Below are positions 1 through 11,572 of a DNA stretch of 22,684 nt, in pieces (the stretch's first letter is position 1; the number at the start of each line of letters is the position of its first letter). Location of the stretch: assembly GCA_000697335.1 (NCBI GenBank), contig JNEM01006235.1:1-22684 (forward strand). The letters are read 5' to 3'. Under the pieces are notes generated by a model. It made no database searches, was not told the DNA's origin, and saw only the letters and a program-made list of their open reading frames with translations. A program made the position numbers and the translations under genes. This stretch comes from Conidiobolus incongruus B7586 (lineage: Eukaryota; Entomophthoromycota; Entomophthoromycetes; Entomophthorales; Conidiobolaceae).

Positions 1-1580
1 TAAGACATAGTTGGGTTTACAACTTCCATTAACTGGAGGAATAGGGACAAGTGGAACACATTGCTTAGATCCTTCATCCCAAACATATCCAGGTTTACAA
101 TCTTTGGTAGGAGGGCTTCCACCTGGAATACATAGTGTCTTATCTTGATTTAAGGCTGTTCCAAGAGGACATTGACCATTGATTGGTGGGAATCCAATAG
201 TTGGAATACACATATTAATCTCTTTGATTAAGACATAGTTGGGTTTACAACTTCCATTAACTGGAGGAATAGGGACAAGTGGAACACATTGCTTAGATCC
301 TTCATCCCAAACATATCCAGGTTTACAATCTTTGGTAGGAGGGCTTCCACCTGGAATACATAACGTCTTATCTTGATTTAAGGCTGTTCCAAGAGGACAT
401 TGACCATTGATTGGTGGGAATCCAATAGTTGGAACACACATATTCAATTCCTTAATTAATACATAATTTGGTTTACAACTTCCATTAACTGGAGGAATAG
501 GGACAAGTGGAACACATTGCTTAGATCCTTCATCCCAAACATATCCAGGTTTACAATCTTCGGTAGGAGGGCTTCCACCTGGAATACATAGTGTCTTATC
601 TTGATTTAAGGCTGTTCCAAGAGGACATTGACCATTAATAGGTGGGAACCCATTAGTTGGAACACACATATTAATCTCTTTGATTAAGACATAGTTGGGT
701 TTACAACTTCCATTAACTGGAGGAATAGGGACAAGGGAACACATTGCTTAGATCCTTCATCCCAAACATATCCAGGTTTACAATCTTTGGTAGGAGGATT
801 TCCACCTGGAATACATACGTCTTATCTTGATCTAAAGCAGTTCCAAGAGGACATTGACCATTGATTGGTGGGAACCCAATAGTTGGAATACACATATTAA
901 TCTCTTTGATTAAGACATAGTTGGGTTTACAACTTCCATTTACTGGAGGAATAGGGACAAGTGGAACACATTGCTTAGATCCTTCATCCCAAACATATCC
1001 AGGTTTACAATCTTTGGTAGGAGGGCTTCCACCTGGAATACATAGTGTCTTATCTTGATTTAAGGCTGTTCCAAGAGGACATTGACCATTAATAGGTGGG
1101 AACCCATTAGTTGCAACACACATATTAATCTCTTTGATTAAGACATAGTTGGGTTTACAACTTCCATTTACTGGAGGAATAGGGACAAGTGGAACACATT
1201 GCTTAGATCCTTCATCCCAAACATATCCAGGTTTACAATCTTTGGTAGGAGGGCTTCCACCTGGAATACATAGTGTCTTATCTTGATTTAAGGCAGTTCC
1301 AAGAGGACATTGACCATTGATTGGTGGGAACCCAATAGTTGGAATACACATATTAATCTCTTTGATTAAGACATAGTTGGGTTTACAACTTCCATTTACT
1401 GGAGGAATAGGGACAAGTGGAACACATTGCTTAGATCCTTCATCCCAAACATATCCAGGTTTACAATCTTTGGTAGGAGGGCTTCCACCTGGAATACATA
1501 GTGTCTTATCTTGATTTAAGGCTGTTCCAAGAGGACATTGACCATTAATAGGTGGGAACCCATTAGTTGGAACACACATA
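1..1580 (-). pseudogene. Out-of-frame continuation of the Cys-rich repeat gene (open at left edge)
   Basis: This is the downstream part of the same repeat gene: six full units plus most of the seventh, which holds the stop. Three losses set the frame: 2 nt near 1586, 1 nt near 817 (catacgtc where other units have catagtgtc or cataacgtc) and 1 nt near 735 (acaagggaac for acaagtggaac). The segment 817-1579 is open in a second frame with the normal repeat protein sequence. The two 1-nt losses lie in one unit (685-910), and units 1-684 are open in a third frame and leave the window without a stop. Coding sense is otherwise perfect and amino-acid variation is conservative (Val/Ile, Asn/Ile, Ser/Asn). 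The breaks are therefore either very recent or sequencing or assembly errors in a hard tandem array. No GT-AG intron would remove them. Confidence 0.6.
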
Positions 1581-2960
1581 TTAATCCTTAATTAAGACAT
1601 AGTTGGGTTTACAACTTCCATTTACTGGAGGAATAGGGACAAGTGGAACACATTGCTTAGATCCTTCATCCCAAACATATCCAGGTTTACAATCTTTGGT
1701 AGGAGGGCTTCCACCTGGAATACATAGTGTCTTATCTTGATTTAAGGCTGTTCCAAGAGGACATTGACCATTAATAGGTGGGAACCCATTAGTTGGAACA
1801 CACATATTAATCTCTTTGATTAAGACATAGTTGGGTTTACAACTTCCATTTACTGGAGGAATAGGGACAAGTGGAACACATTGCTTAGATCCTTCATCCC
1901 AAACATATCCAGGTTTACAATCTTTGGTAGGAGGATTTTCACCTGGAATACATAGTGTCTTATCTTGATTTAAGGCTGTTCCAAGAGGACATTGACCATT
2001 AATAGGTGGGAACCCAATAGTTGGAACACACATATTAATCTCTTTGATTAAGACATAGTTGGGTTTACAACTTCCATTTACTGGAGGAATAGGGACAAGT
2101 GGAACACATTGCTTAGATCCTTCATCCCAAACATATCCAGGTTTACAATCTTTGGTAGGAGGATTTCCACCTGGAATACATAGTGTCTTATCTTGATTTA
2201 AAGCAGTTCCAAGAGGACATTGACCATTGATTGGTGGGAACCCAATAGTTGGAATACACATATTAATCTCTTTGATTAAGACATAGTTGGGTTTACAACT
2301 TCCATTTACTGGAGGAATAGGGACAAGTGGAACACATTGCTTAGATCCTTCATCCCAAACATATCCAGGTTTACAATCTTTGGTAGGAGGGCTTCCACCT
2401 GGAATACATAGTGTCTTATCTTGATTTAAAGCAGTTCCAAGAGGACATTGACCATTGATTGGTGGGAACCCAATAGTTGGAATACACATATTAATCTCTT
2501 TGATTAAGACATAGTTGGGTTTACAACTTCCATTTACTGGAGGAATAGGGACAAGTGGAACACATTGCTTAGATCCTTCATCCCAAACATATCCAGGTTT
2601 ACAATCTTTGGTAGGAGGGCTTCCACCTGGAATACATAGTGTCTTATCTTGATTTAAGGCTGTTCCAAGAGGACATTGACCATTAATAGGTGGGAACCCA
2701 ATAGTTGGAATACACATATTAATCTCTTTGATTAAGACATAGTTGGGTTTACAACTTCCATTTACTGGAGGAATAGGGACAAGTGGAACACATTGCTTAG
2801 ATCCTTCATCCCAAACATATCCAGGTTTACAATCTTTGGTAGGAGGGCTTCCACCTGGAATACATAGTGTCTTATCTTGATTTAAGGCTGTTCCAAGAGG
2901 ACATTGACCATTAATAGGTGGGAACCCATTAGTTGGAACACACATATTAATCTCTTTGAT
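1..2960. repeat. 228-bp tandem repeat array, 13 units, coding on minus strand
   Basis: Unit starts, marked by the recurring taagacatag (variant in unit 3), fall at 1, 229, 457, 685, 911, 1139, 1367, 1593, 1821, 2049, 2277, 2505 and 2733, with a diverged partial unit at 2961. The spacing is exactly 228 bp except for units 685 (226 bp, two 1-nt losses) and 1367 (226 bp, one 2-nt loss). Units differ at a few linked sites: ccattaactgg against ccatttactgg, gggcttcc against ggatttcc, ccattgattgg against ccattaatagg. The four leftmost units share ccattaactgg and the nine others share ccatttactgg, so homogenisation has been local. The array continues past the left edge, and its total copy number is unknown. 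Confidence 0.97.
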
Positions 2961-3440
2961 TAAGACATAGTTGGGTTTACAGCTTCCATTCTCAGGCGGG
3001 ATTGGCGATAAAGAAACACATTTTTTGGTATTCTGATCATAAAAGTACCCTGGGCGACATTGATTAACTGGTGGCTGACCGATTGGACAGCATTTACACG
3101 TTATAGGATCCCAGTAGTATCCTGGTGGACATTTTCCAGGCCTTTGGTTGGGTGGATACCAGTTCCCATAAGGACTAGGCCATCCGTAATAATTTGGATT
3201 TTGAACATTTTGAACACTAGTTTGTGCGGGATTTAATGCACCAACAAACAAGCGACGGTTTAAGTGAAGTGGCGATGCTATGGTTTGTTGGTTTATATCT
3301 AATTCATTTATATCCTGAAACAAACTTTCATCGTTATAATTAATTCTGTCCTTTTCAATCAAAGCATCAAACTCCGATGACCGAGCACCAGATATAATCG
3401 CAATTATTGCTAAGAAGAAAATATTGTGAATCAGCATCAT
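1581..3440 (-). CDS. Secreted cysteine-rich tandem-repeat protein (intact 5' part, 619 aa)
   Basis: I do not recognise the family. The protein starts with ATG-ATG at 3440 and a hydrophobic signal peptide (about residues 1-20). An acidic stretch (22-60) follows, ending in Asn-Arg-Arg (61-63), a possible Kex2 site. Next come an aromatic and proline-rich linker (about 83-100) and two single cysteine modules (104-127 and 128-153, the first starting CPPGYYWDP). From Cys154 there are six full 76-residue repeats, each with six cysteines in C-x12-C-x12-C-x12-C-x10-C-x12-C-x12 spacing. No transmembrane segment or GPI signal is visible, but the natural C-terminus is not in this frame. It ends at a stop created by a 2-nt loss inside a repeat, and the array continues out of frame to the window edge. 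A secreted matrix, wall or adhesive role is inference from the signal peptide and disulfide-type repeats. No intron is apparent. Confidence 0.8.
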   Translation of the reverse strand: MMLIHNIFFLAIIAIISGARSSEFDALIEKDRINYNDESLFQDINELDINQQTIASPLHLNRRLFVGALNPAQTSVQNVQNPNYYGWPSPYGNWYPPNQRPGKCPPGYYWDPITCKCCPIGQPPVNQCRPGYFYDQNTKKCVSLSPIPPENGSCKPNYVLIKEINMCVPTNGFPPINGQCPLGTALNQDKTLCIPGGSPPTKDCKPGYVWDEGSKQCVPLVPIPPVNGSCKPNYVLIKEINMCIPTIGFPPINGQCPLGTALNQDKTLCIPGGSPPTKDCKPGYVWDEGSKQCVPLVPIPPVNGSCKPNYVLIKEINMCIPTIGFPPINGQCPLGTALNQDKTLCIPGGSPPTKDCKPGYVWDEGSKQCVPLVPIPPVNGSCKPNYVLIKEINMCIPTIGFPPINGQCPLGTALNQDKTLCIPGGNPPTKDCKPGYVWDEGSKQCVPLVPIPPVNGSCKPNYVLIKEINMCVPTIGFPPINGQCPLGTALNQDKTLCIPGENPPTKDCKPGYVWDEGSKQCVPLVPIPPVNGSCKPNYVLIKEINMCVPTNGFPPINGQCPLGTALNQDKTLCIPGGSPPTKDCKPGYVWDEGSKQCVPLVPIPPVNGSCKPNYVLIKD

Positions 3441-3488
3441 AAATTTTCTGAATAAATATTAGGTATAATAGAATTACTAAAGGATAGG

Positions 3489-3498
3489 AAAATATAAG
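3489..3498 (-). promoter_or_regulatory. Possible TATA element of the repeat gene
   Basis: Read on the minus strand this is CTTATATTTT, about 49-58 nt upstream of the ATG at 3440, at a similar distance to the TATA-like elements before both SOD copies. In such AT-rich DNA this is weak evidence. Confidence 0.25.
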
Positions 3499-6485
3499 AG
3501 TGGAGGAGTTGTAGGTAATACAAGATATCGTTGACTAGGATATTTAGAAAATCGTCATTTCTTCGATGTTTATATACAATATAATAATTACATAATGTAC
3601 AGATCTTCATGTTTAACTCATTATCCACCTTGTCAATTTCAATTTAGTTTGCCAAACTTTGATCCTAGAAATTAATGCACAGAATTTGCATTACTATTAA
3701 AAATTAAAAATTAAAGATTAAAAATTAACATTATTCTCCAAATATACGCATTTTTAAGTCATTATAAAGCAATTTTACTAAATACTGATGACAGGAATTA
3801 ACAATAAATACTTTTTAATTAATAATATAAAAAAGATTTCTGAATGAATATTCGAGAGATGAATATCAAAACCAGTACAAATTAAAGCATATACAAAATT
3901 TAAAAGTATAGAATGATTTAATAAAATTAGGGTATGTAGAAAAAAGTTAATTTATATTATAATATATTATTAAGTTCTAAATATGAATATAATATTGATC
4001 CAAAATTAAATCATTGTCTGAACCATTTTCAGCATTTTCTAACCTTTAATTTTATTCTTAATTATTGGTAATTGATTTTAAAAAATGGGTAAACAACTGC
4101 CAAACGAATCATCTAGGAATAAAAAAATAAATGTAGTATGAAATATTTTTTAGATACATCTGACCCAAAATAGACAATACTTAAAGTTCTTATGCCAATA
4201 TTTGTCAGCATCTATCATATTCCATCCCTGGATATTTCAATAACACTGAAGTGACGCTTTAAATCGATTCAATAAGAATACTATAAATTAAAATAAAACC
4301 TAATTCATTTATGATCTCAAAGCAAAATTAATTTTTTAAAAATTAATTTAATTTTAGGCTAATATGAAATTATTAAGTGATTCTATGATTGTTAATAAAA
4401 CATCAATGATTAATATTCTTTTAACTTGTGATAGTATTAGTTGAAATACTACATGAAAATTTTGTTCAATACAAAATATTCATAATTGATTAGCTTTATG
4501 ATCATTCGAAATTGATTCGCATATTTGGACCCTCACAATAAGAGTTAATTAACAAGTCTCAAAACTGTTAAACGTATTAGTTTAAATCATTTCAATGCAC
4601 TCTAATCCATACACAAATTTAGAATGACAATCATTAAATGCGCAAGTTTGACCAAAGAAGATCAGTATTAATAAATGTTGATCTTTTAATAAAAGTTACA
4701 TCCATACTCAATTCCAAAACTTTAATGAAAGTAGCAATGAGTATGTGATTCGTCATAAGGATAGAATGATTTTTTTGATATTCTAGAAATAGTTGAAATA
4801 CTACTAGAATTCAAATCTAAAAATATCTTATTAATATAATAGGTAAAAAATAAATATTTGATGATAATCCTAAAACATCTGTCTCAATTTATAGGCAATA
4901 AGTTAAAGGTAAGAAGGAATATAGAAAAATTCAATTAAATCGGTATAAGTATAAAATAAATAATAAATATAAATATCTAATATTTAAGAATACATAATAT
5001 TCATATAATAATGATAATTTTATTAAGGCTAATTATTTAAAACTACAAAACTGTTAAATGATGAAATTATATCAGCAAAATTTTGCCAATTTCATATATA
5101 TATACTATACAAGTCAATAGATTTACGCGATTTGAAGATAATTTAAATATTAAATATAATAGTTTAGCATCAAATAAAAGCTTTTGACATAAAAAAACAA
5201 ATTCCAATTATTTTAAGATACTAATTAAGAATGTACTCTAACATCATATAATTGATTTCATAAATGATATCATGAAGTTGATGAAAATATCAATCGTTGA
5301 AGTTTGAAAGTTGGTTATTAATTAATTCAAAACCAATCCTATATAATTATATAATTTATATCATGTTTTCATAATTGACAAATAATATTACATGGAAGCT
5401 AATATTCAAATTGAATGTAATGATCAGTCAAAATATATATCAATATTCATGGCTTTAAATTCTGAACATAAAAAACAAGTATGATTGAAATTGCTTAATG
5501 AAGCCAAATTTGTTGACACTATATATCAGAGTTTATTTGTATTATACAAAATTTATGTTTATTAAAATTATTAATTGTATATAAAATATTTGTAGCGATC
5601 ATTTCATAGATTTATTATAATTTTGAAATGAATACATTAATATGACTCACACATAAATTTAGTTTAAAATCAATTAGAAAATTTCACAAGTATAACTATA
5701 TAATTTGAAATGTAACTGTGTTCATTAAATATTAAATGAAAATTGTTTCGTGATCAATAATTCATACATTTCAAAATAAAATTTTTATTTGGATAGACTC
5801 TATTTAAAGTCATTTTAAAATATATTAATATAAATTTTGCCAAGTTTTCCAGTCCTTTTGGAAGATTTCAAAAACAGTGAATTTATATAATAGTGAAAAT
5901 AGAGTGTATTAAAATATCATATATATATTTGAATGATTCATGTATAAATTTGCTAAGTGATGATGGATGAAAACCAATTACTATAATCATTAACCAAATA
6001 ATGTTAATTATTGGATATTCTTCAACCAAATATATTTTAGTCTGGGTTAATTCAAATGATTTTTTTTAAAATTTATTTGTAAATTATCAAAAATATTAAT
6101 ATTTATCATATTAAATTGTTTTTATATTGAATATATAATTTGGTTGAGCTAATTTATAATATTAACTAAAGGTTTATTGGAGAATATTAAAGATTTGATT
6201 ATATATATATATGTATTATAATTCTTCTTTATTTAAGATTTTTATTTAAAAATATAATAATTATTATAATTATATCCAGATAAAATAAAAACTAATAATA
6301 GTCTGTTAATTTAATACTTTTAAAACATAATTATTGACCCATTTAGAATTATTTTAAATTTAAATATATTTTATATAAATATTACCTTATATAACATTAG
6401 TATTTATATTTTAATTTATTATTTCACAATAATAATTCAAATTATCCAAAACTTTTATATATAAAAAACAAATCTTTTTATAATT

Positions 6486-6505
6486 TATTATTATTATTAT
6501 TATTA
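6486..6505. repeat. (TTA)n trinucleotide microsatellite
   Basis: Six to seven uninterrupted TTA triplets inside the very AT-rich block upstream of 7450. A simple-sequence tract of no evident function. Confidence 0.85.
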
Positions 6506-7499
6506 AAGACATCATAAAAGTATTAATTTATTTTAATTAAAAAGTTATTCAAATATCTTAACTCTAGTTATCAAATTATAATATTTATATTAATATTTAA
6601 ATTTGCTTTATTATATATAGATTCAAAAAATATTATAAATTCAATAATTTAAAAATAAATTAAATAATTATATTTAAAAAAGTTATTAAAACTTTTGTTT
6701 TAAATCCCTATAATTATCAAATTATTATATTAAAGTTATTTGTATCATTTTTTACTAAAAATCAACGAAAAATAAAAAAAATCTTGAAAAATTCTAATAT
6801 GTAATTTAATAAATAAATTAATATTAATTAATAATTAAATTATTTTATTATAAGATTTTCTCATCTAGCTTTTAAAATCAAATTTATTAATAACAAACTT
6901 GATTTTTTTAATATATTAATATTTGATTGATAGTTTTAATAAAAATTAAGTAAATATAATATTATACATCATAGTTATAAAATATAAAATGTTATTATAA
7001 ATTTACTAAAAAATAAATAGAAATAATTAATATAATTAATATATTAAATATATTACAATTTATATGTCTATAATTGCTTTAATCAAATATGAAATATGGC
7101 TGCAAGATAATAAATTTGTTTGTGAATAATCTAATTTTAAACTTAAATATAAAAAAGTATTGTGTTAGAAGTTTGTTAATAGTAAAGAGTTTTCAATGAC
7201 TAAAGAGAGTATTAATTTTATACTATTTATGTATTTTTTAGATCATGTATTAGAAATTATATTCAAATTTGATTTTAAATATTTATATTACTTAAAATCT
7301 AGAATATTAATAATCAATAAAAAATAATTCAGTTATAATATTTTAATGAGATTTGAAACAAAAATTTATTGTAATAATTTCATGCAATGATGAATTAAAT
7401 ATAATAGAGTTCGAATTAAAAATTAAATTATTGAAATTGAAATGATATATATAATATGATTAAAATATTCGTGAGTAGATGCTCAATTAGCTTAAGTGA

Positions 7500-10400
7500 T
7501 TATTTAGCCTTATTCGTAGCTTTAGCATCGATTGATATTCGAATATTATCTAGTAGCTTTTCTGTTGGGACACCAGCTAGCTCTCCGGATTCTTGTTTGG
7601 TGGTTATGTCAAATTCTGCTTCGACTGGAACGTTGGTTGAGAATTGATTGATATAATTGGGATCAAATTCATGCAAATTCTCCAATTGCTCTGCAGGGAT
7701 ATCTTCAAATTGGTATTCGCCATTTTCTTCGTAGTATTCTTCTTCGCTTAATTCACCAGGAGTATGGGCTCCTCCTTCTTCGTGGAGGGGTGGGGGAGGA
7801 GGTATATAGGAAAGACTTAACATGTCCAACTCGTCTTCCTCACTCATCTTGAGTGAATTTTCGTTACTCAGTTGGAGGCCACGTTCTGCGTTGACAAGAC
7901 TTTCAGGTACTGAACTCTTATATACCAAACTATTACAATTGGATCTACGATCTTCTAAACCTTGTTGAAGTTTAGCTATGGATTTAGAACGGGGAATAGG
8001 AATAGAGTGGATGTTAGGAGCTAATGAAGTTGCTGAGGGTTCTACAGTTGGTTGCATAAGACGTGGTGAGGCATTTCCAGCATCATTGACGCAGAATACA
8101 TATTCAAACTCTGCCATCATCAGACTGAAAATTCCTGCGGGAACTGCTAAAGTAGGTGCGAATACAATACCTATATTCCTCAGCGTCATCTTGTTCAACT
8201 CATGTTTCTCGATAATTCGAATTAAGTGAGCAATAAGTGTTCGAAGAAGGGTATAGTTGCACAATGGAAGAATACAAACTAAGCGACCAAGTTCATTAAC
8301 CTTATCAGCATAATTGACAATGTCAGTAATAGCGAGGAAATCTGGCTGTAATTTAGGTGTCAAGACACTATTAGGAAGTTCTCTCAAGTACAACTTGAGT
8401 AAGCCAGCAATGGTGTGAACATCGTATTTAGTATTGGATTTTAAAAGATTATAGTCAGATCCAGAATCGAATTTTTCTTTAAGTTGCATGATGACCGATT
8501 GACTTCCTGATAACCTATAAATACCTTCTTCCATCCTGGCCTCTTTAGCTTCCATATATTCGATACAGCGATGAACAACCGCTGGGAGCTCATAGCCTGT
8601 CTTGACTCGGCTATTATCAACTGCTACTTCTAATGGGACGCCAAATACTTTACCACTCGAACCTGATCTCTTGAAAAAGTTTTTCTTGGTCCAATTGAAA
8701 TGCTTTCTAGGCTTTTCTGGCTCTTTTTCTTTTCGTAAAACATCTCCAAAACCAATTTTGACTTTACTTTTTGAGTTCAACATTTTTAAGGCTGTTGACG
8801 ACTCTGTGGGAGTAGTAGCTTGTGGACTTGAGGGACTGTTTTCAGTTTGAGTTGCTGGAATAATTGGATTTGTATCAAGCTTTGGAAGTGGTTTGTTATA
8901 ATACTGTTGATCTTCGACTGAAGGCGATGTAGTCTGAGCATTAAGATTTGACTCGGGAGGAACTGGCAACTCTTCACCATCTTCAGAAGGAATGGGAGGC
9001 AGAGCAGTATTATAATTGTTTTCCAACGGCCTTGGAGGTGGTAACATTGATGGTCTCTTTAGAATAACATTATCATTTACTGCAGGAATGGTTGTTACAT
9101 TATTTGCATCATCTTGCACAAGGCCACCTGAAGAGAAATAGTTCAAAGCGACAGACCAGCTATCCCACTCAGTAGGATTGTCGATGAAGAAAATATGTTT
9201 CACAGAACCTGCCTTCTTTGCTTCCAAAATCGTAATCGAATATGTAAAATTTTCGTAGACATCAGAGTGAATTGAATTTACGATTGTTTTCATAATCTTG
9301 GATCCAGCTAACTTGATAGAACCAAGATAGAAACCATCTTTTGTCTCAAAATAGTCCATAACAGGCCCATTGAGGACAAAATAACGTTGTTTGAGGCGCC
9401 CAAACTTTTTCCCACGTTTGAGAAGATATCCTGCTTTGAAATAAGTCTTCAGAGGACGAGCAGTGGGAGCATCTTTAGGCTCGGGACTAAGAAGATTTGT
9501 AGATAAAAAGCTACAGTATTCTCGGGTCAAGCCTAATCCTGCGTCTTTCAAATCATTAAGATATTTCTTGAGTGCAAGCATTCTGGCTTTGGTTAGATGT
9601 GGTTGATTTGAGGTGAACATGCTCTGATCTGGTAATTGGACATGTTGTGATTGTTGATACATCTTCATTTTACCATCCAAGTTCATAAAGTCTGAATATT
9701 TTTTCTCTAGTATCCAAAGATCAAACGGTTTACCAGCCTTGTCTGAGTCGTTGCTGGGTAAGATGATATATAGGCCCATTACGAGCACCAGGACATTAAT
9801 ATTTTGATCATTAATTTTTGCTTTGAAAGTAATTGGTCTGATTTTTATATAATCAATATAGCCCCTCAATATTGATATTCTTGAGTCTATGGATAGTAGA
9901 GTAGGATCACTTGGAAGAACAGGAATGGAAACAAGTGATTCAGAAACAGTTGAGCTAGATTCAGCATTCGAAGCGGCTATTGAGTTTGCACATGTATCAG
10001 GTTCATCATTGGTTTGATTATCAGGAACATCAGAATTTGAGATAGATGGAATTGTTGATACAGACTGATTTGGATCAACACTTGGATCGCGATTATGTTG
10101 TGCCCGTTGCGATGAAGTGAGAGGTGATGTGTCAGGCGAAGTGGAGTATAATTTTTCCATGCTAGATTTGAATAGAGAGGGGTCACTGGTATACATTTTG
10201 TTGAGTGGGCGATGTCCATTGGTATTGGCCATAGCGGCATCCCCTTTTGCGAAATTACTGGCAGGCATATCACTTTCTCCATGTGTTGGTTTCCTAACCC
10301 TACGCGATGATCTTCTAGGAGGAACTAGTTTTTGTTGTAGTCTTGTTGAGTTTGATGGGGGATCAACTAAAGGTGGTTGAGATGGATTGAAAAATGTATT

Positions 10401-11572
10401 GTTATGCATATTTTCAATTGAAGGAGCTGATCTAACAGAAGAAGGGTGTTTAGAATGAAACATTGATGGGCGTTCATACGAGCCAGGTTCAAATGAAGAT
10501 ATTGATTCTCTATCAGATAGATCTTGAATGGAGCCAAGATTGGAAAATGATGCTGTTGAAGGTGGTACCACAGGTTGAGGATGATCAAGAGTCAATCTAA
10601 ATGGATTTTTCTTGCTAGGGCTGCTTTCTAGTGGAGGAGAAGGTGGTGAATTTTGATTATCAGGATCCCCAATAGAGTGTATCGAAATATCTTGAACATT
10701 GTCCACACTAATTTTTGATTCATGATCAGAATCTACCAAGCGAGATGGTTTACCATTGGATTGACGAGAATTTGTGCTTTCAATAGATAGTAAACTGGCA
10801 GTGGAAGGGAACATAAGTGAGGTAGGGGATCCTAAACGATCTTCTGAATCTTTGTGATTGTTCAAGGAATTAGATTCCTTTGGTTCTTCAATTATGTTTT
10901 GAGTATTATCTTGACTTTTTTCCTCATTTTCGGCTACTTCATCCTAAAATATTTAGAGAATAACGATTAATTTGGATAAAAATAAAATCGAAAATAGCTT
11001 ACAACTGGGGTTAAAATTGAAGGTTTAACCAAATCATTAGGAGGCGGAATAGATTGAATAGATTTTTCCTTGATTGAAGAATCGACAGTTTTTTCGCTTA
11101 GCGATACTTTATCAGTTAGACTAGGAGAGTGAGGAGTTAGACCTTCTGGAATGGAAAACTCATTAAGTGAAGGGCTTTGACTTTCTAAATTCGATGTTTT
11201 AACATTCACAGCACTTTCAGACTGAGATTTAAGTAGATTAACACTTGGTTTAACTTCTTTGAAAGAATTCTCCCGTTGAATTTTGGATTGTTCCTCACCA
11301 TTATTAAGATAATTAGGCATATCTTCCAACGATTTATTCTTCAAAGAGTTATTAGATTTAGTAGAGTTTAACTTTTGCAACTGTTGGATAATAACTCTTT
11401 GCTTCTCTATAACTTTCCAAAGTGATTTATTCTGGTTAATAAGAGTTAATTTTTCCTCTTGACATTGTTCAAATTCAAAAAGTGGCACCCAACGTTCGCC
11501 CTGAAAAGTGATAGTTTGAACATTACCAGATAAATGAGCTTCGTCACTTAACAAATCTAGTTCGTTATTCAT
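7500..11572 (-). CDS. BEM3: Bem3-like PX-PH-RhoGAP GTPase-activating protein (two exons, 1337 aa)
   Basis: The spliced CDS is complement(join(7500..10943,11003..11572)). RhoGAPs stimulate GTP hydrolysis by Rho/Cdc42 GTPases. Bem3 does this for Cdc42 at sites of polarised growth, using PX and PH domains for membrane lipids. Exon 1 (190 aa) starts at a true ATG and carries the basic coiled-coil stretch LWKVIEKQR (about residues 52-70), typical of fungal Bem3-like proteins. A long Ser/Pro-rich linker follows. The PX domain spans about 551-676 with KKYSDF; the PH domain about 692-794 starts AGYLLKRGKKFGRLKQRYFV; the RhoGAP domain spans about 957-1141. The arginine finger is Arg1000 in GIYRLSGSQ, and LYLRELP and NIGIVFAPTL (Asn1113) are intact, so it should be catalytic. 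The tail is acidic with a five-proline run (IPPPPPL). The length is somewhat above the yeast protein. Domain calls are firm; the exact GTPase is inferred from the family. Confidence 0.93.
10944..11002 (-). other. Intron of the RhoGAP gene (59 nt, phase 0)
   Basis: On the minus strand the donor is CCAGTT|GTAAGC and the acceptor ATTTTAG|GATGAAG, with a branch-like ATTAATC about 25 nt before the acceptor. Splicing joins ...LTPV to DEVAENEE... in frame and adds 26 residues ahead of the long exon-2 frame. Without splicing, exon 1 would end after 11 more residues. A continuous frame on both sides supports the call. Confidence 0.9.

Larger units (their letters stand above)
3441..7499. other. AT-rich intergenic region, no gene seen
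   Basis: No convincing coding frame, tRNA or mobile-element hallmark is visible on either strand. Composition is segmented: the part before about 6040 still has lines with up to a third G+C, while about 6040-7450 is close to 12% G+C in the lines I counted. Low-complexity stretches include an AAAATTAAA-type run near 3697-3730. The 3' untranslated end of the RhoGAP gene must lie just left of 7500. Confidence 0.75.

Noticed and set aside
1-2960. CRISPR array or satellite DNA
   Set aside because: Units are 228 bp without spacers and maintain a protein frame with conserved cysteines, so this is a coding tandem repeat.
3437-3628. 63-codon minus-strand frame upstream of the repeat gene
   Set aside because: It overlaps the start of the repeat gene, occupies its probable promoter and leader, and has the composition of translated AT-rich spacer.
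4084-4141. Short plus-strand frame starting ATGGGTAAACAACTGCC
   Set aside because: Only 18 codons long. The only possible intron after it would be about 21 nt, far shorter than the 58-61 nt introns in this window.
7456-10588. Several 60-100 codon frames inside the RhoGAP gene on both strands
   Set aside because: They are shadows of a single long frame with recognisable domains. None has its own conserved motif.
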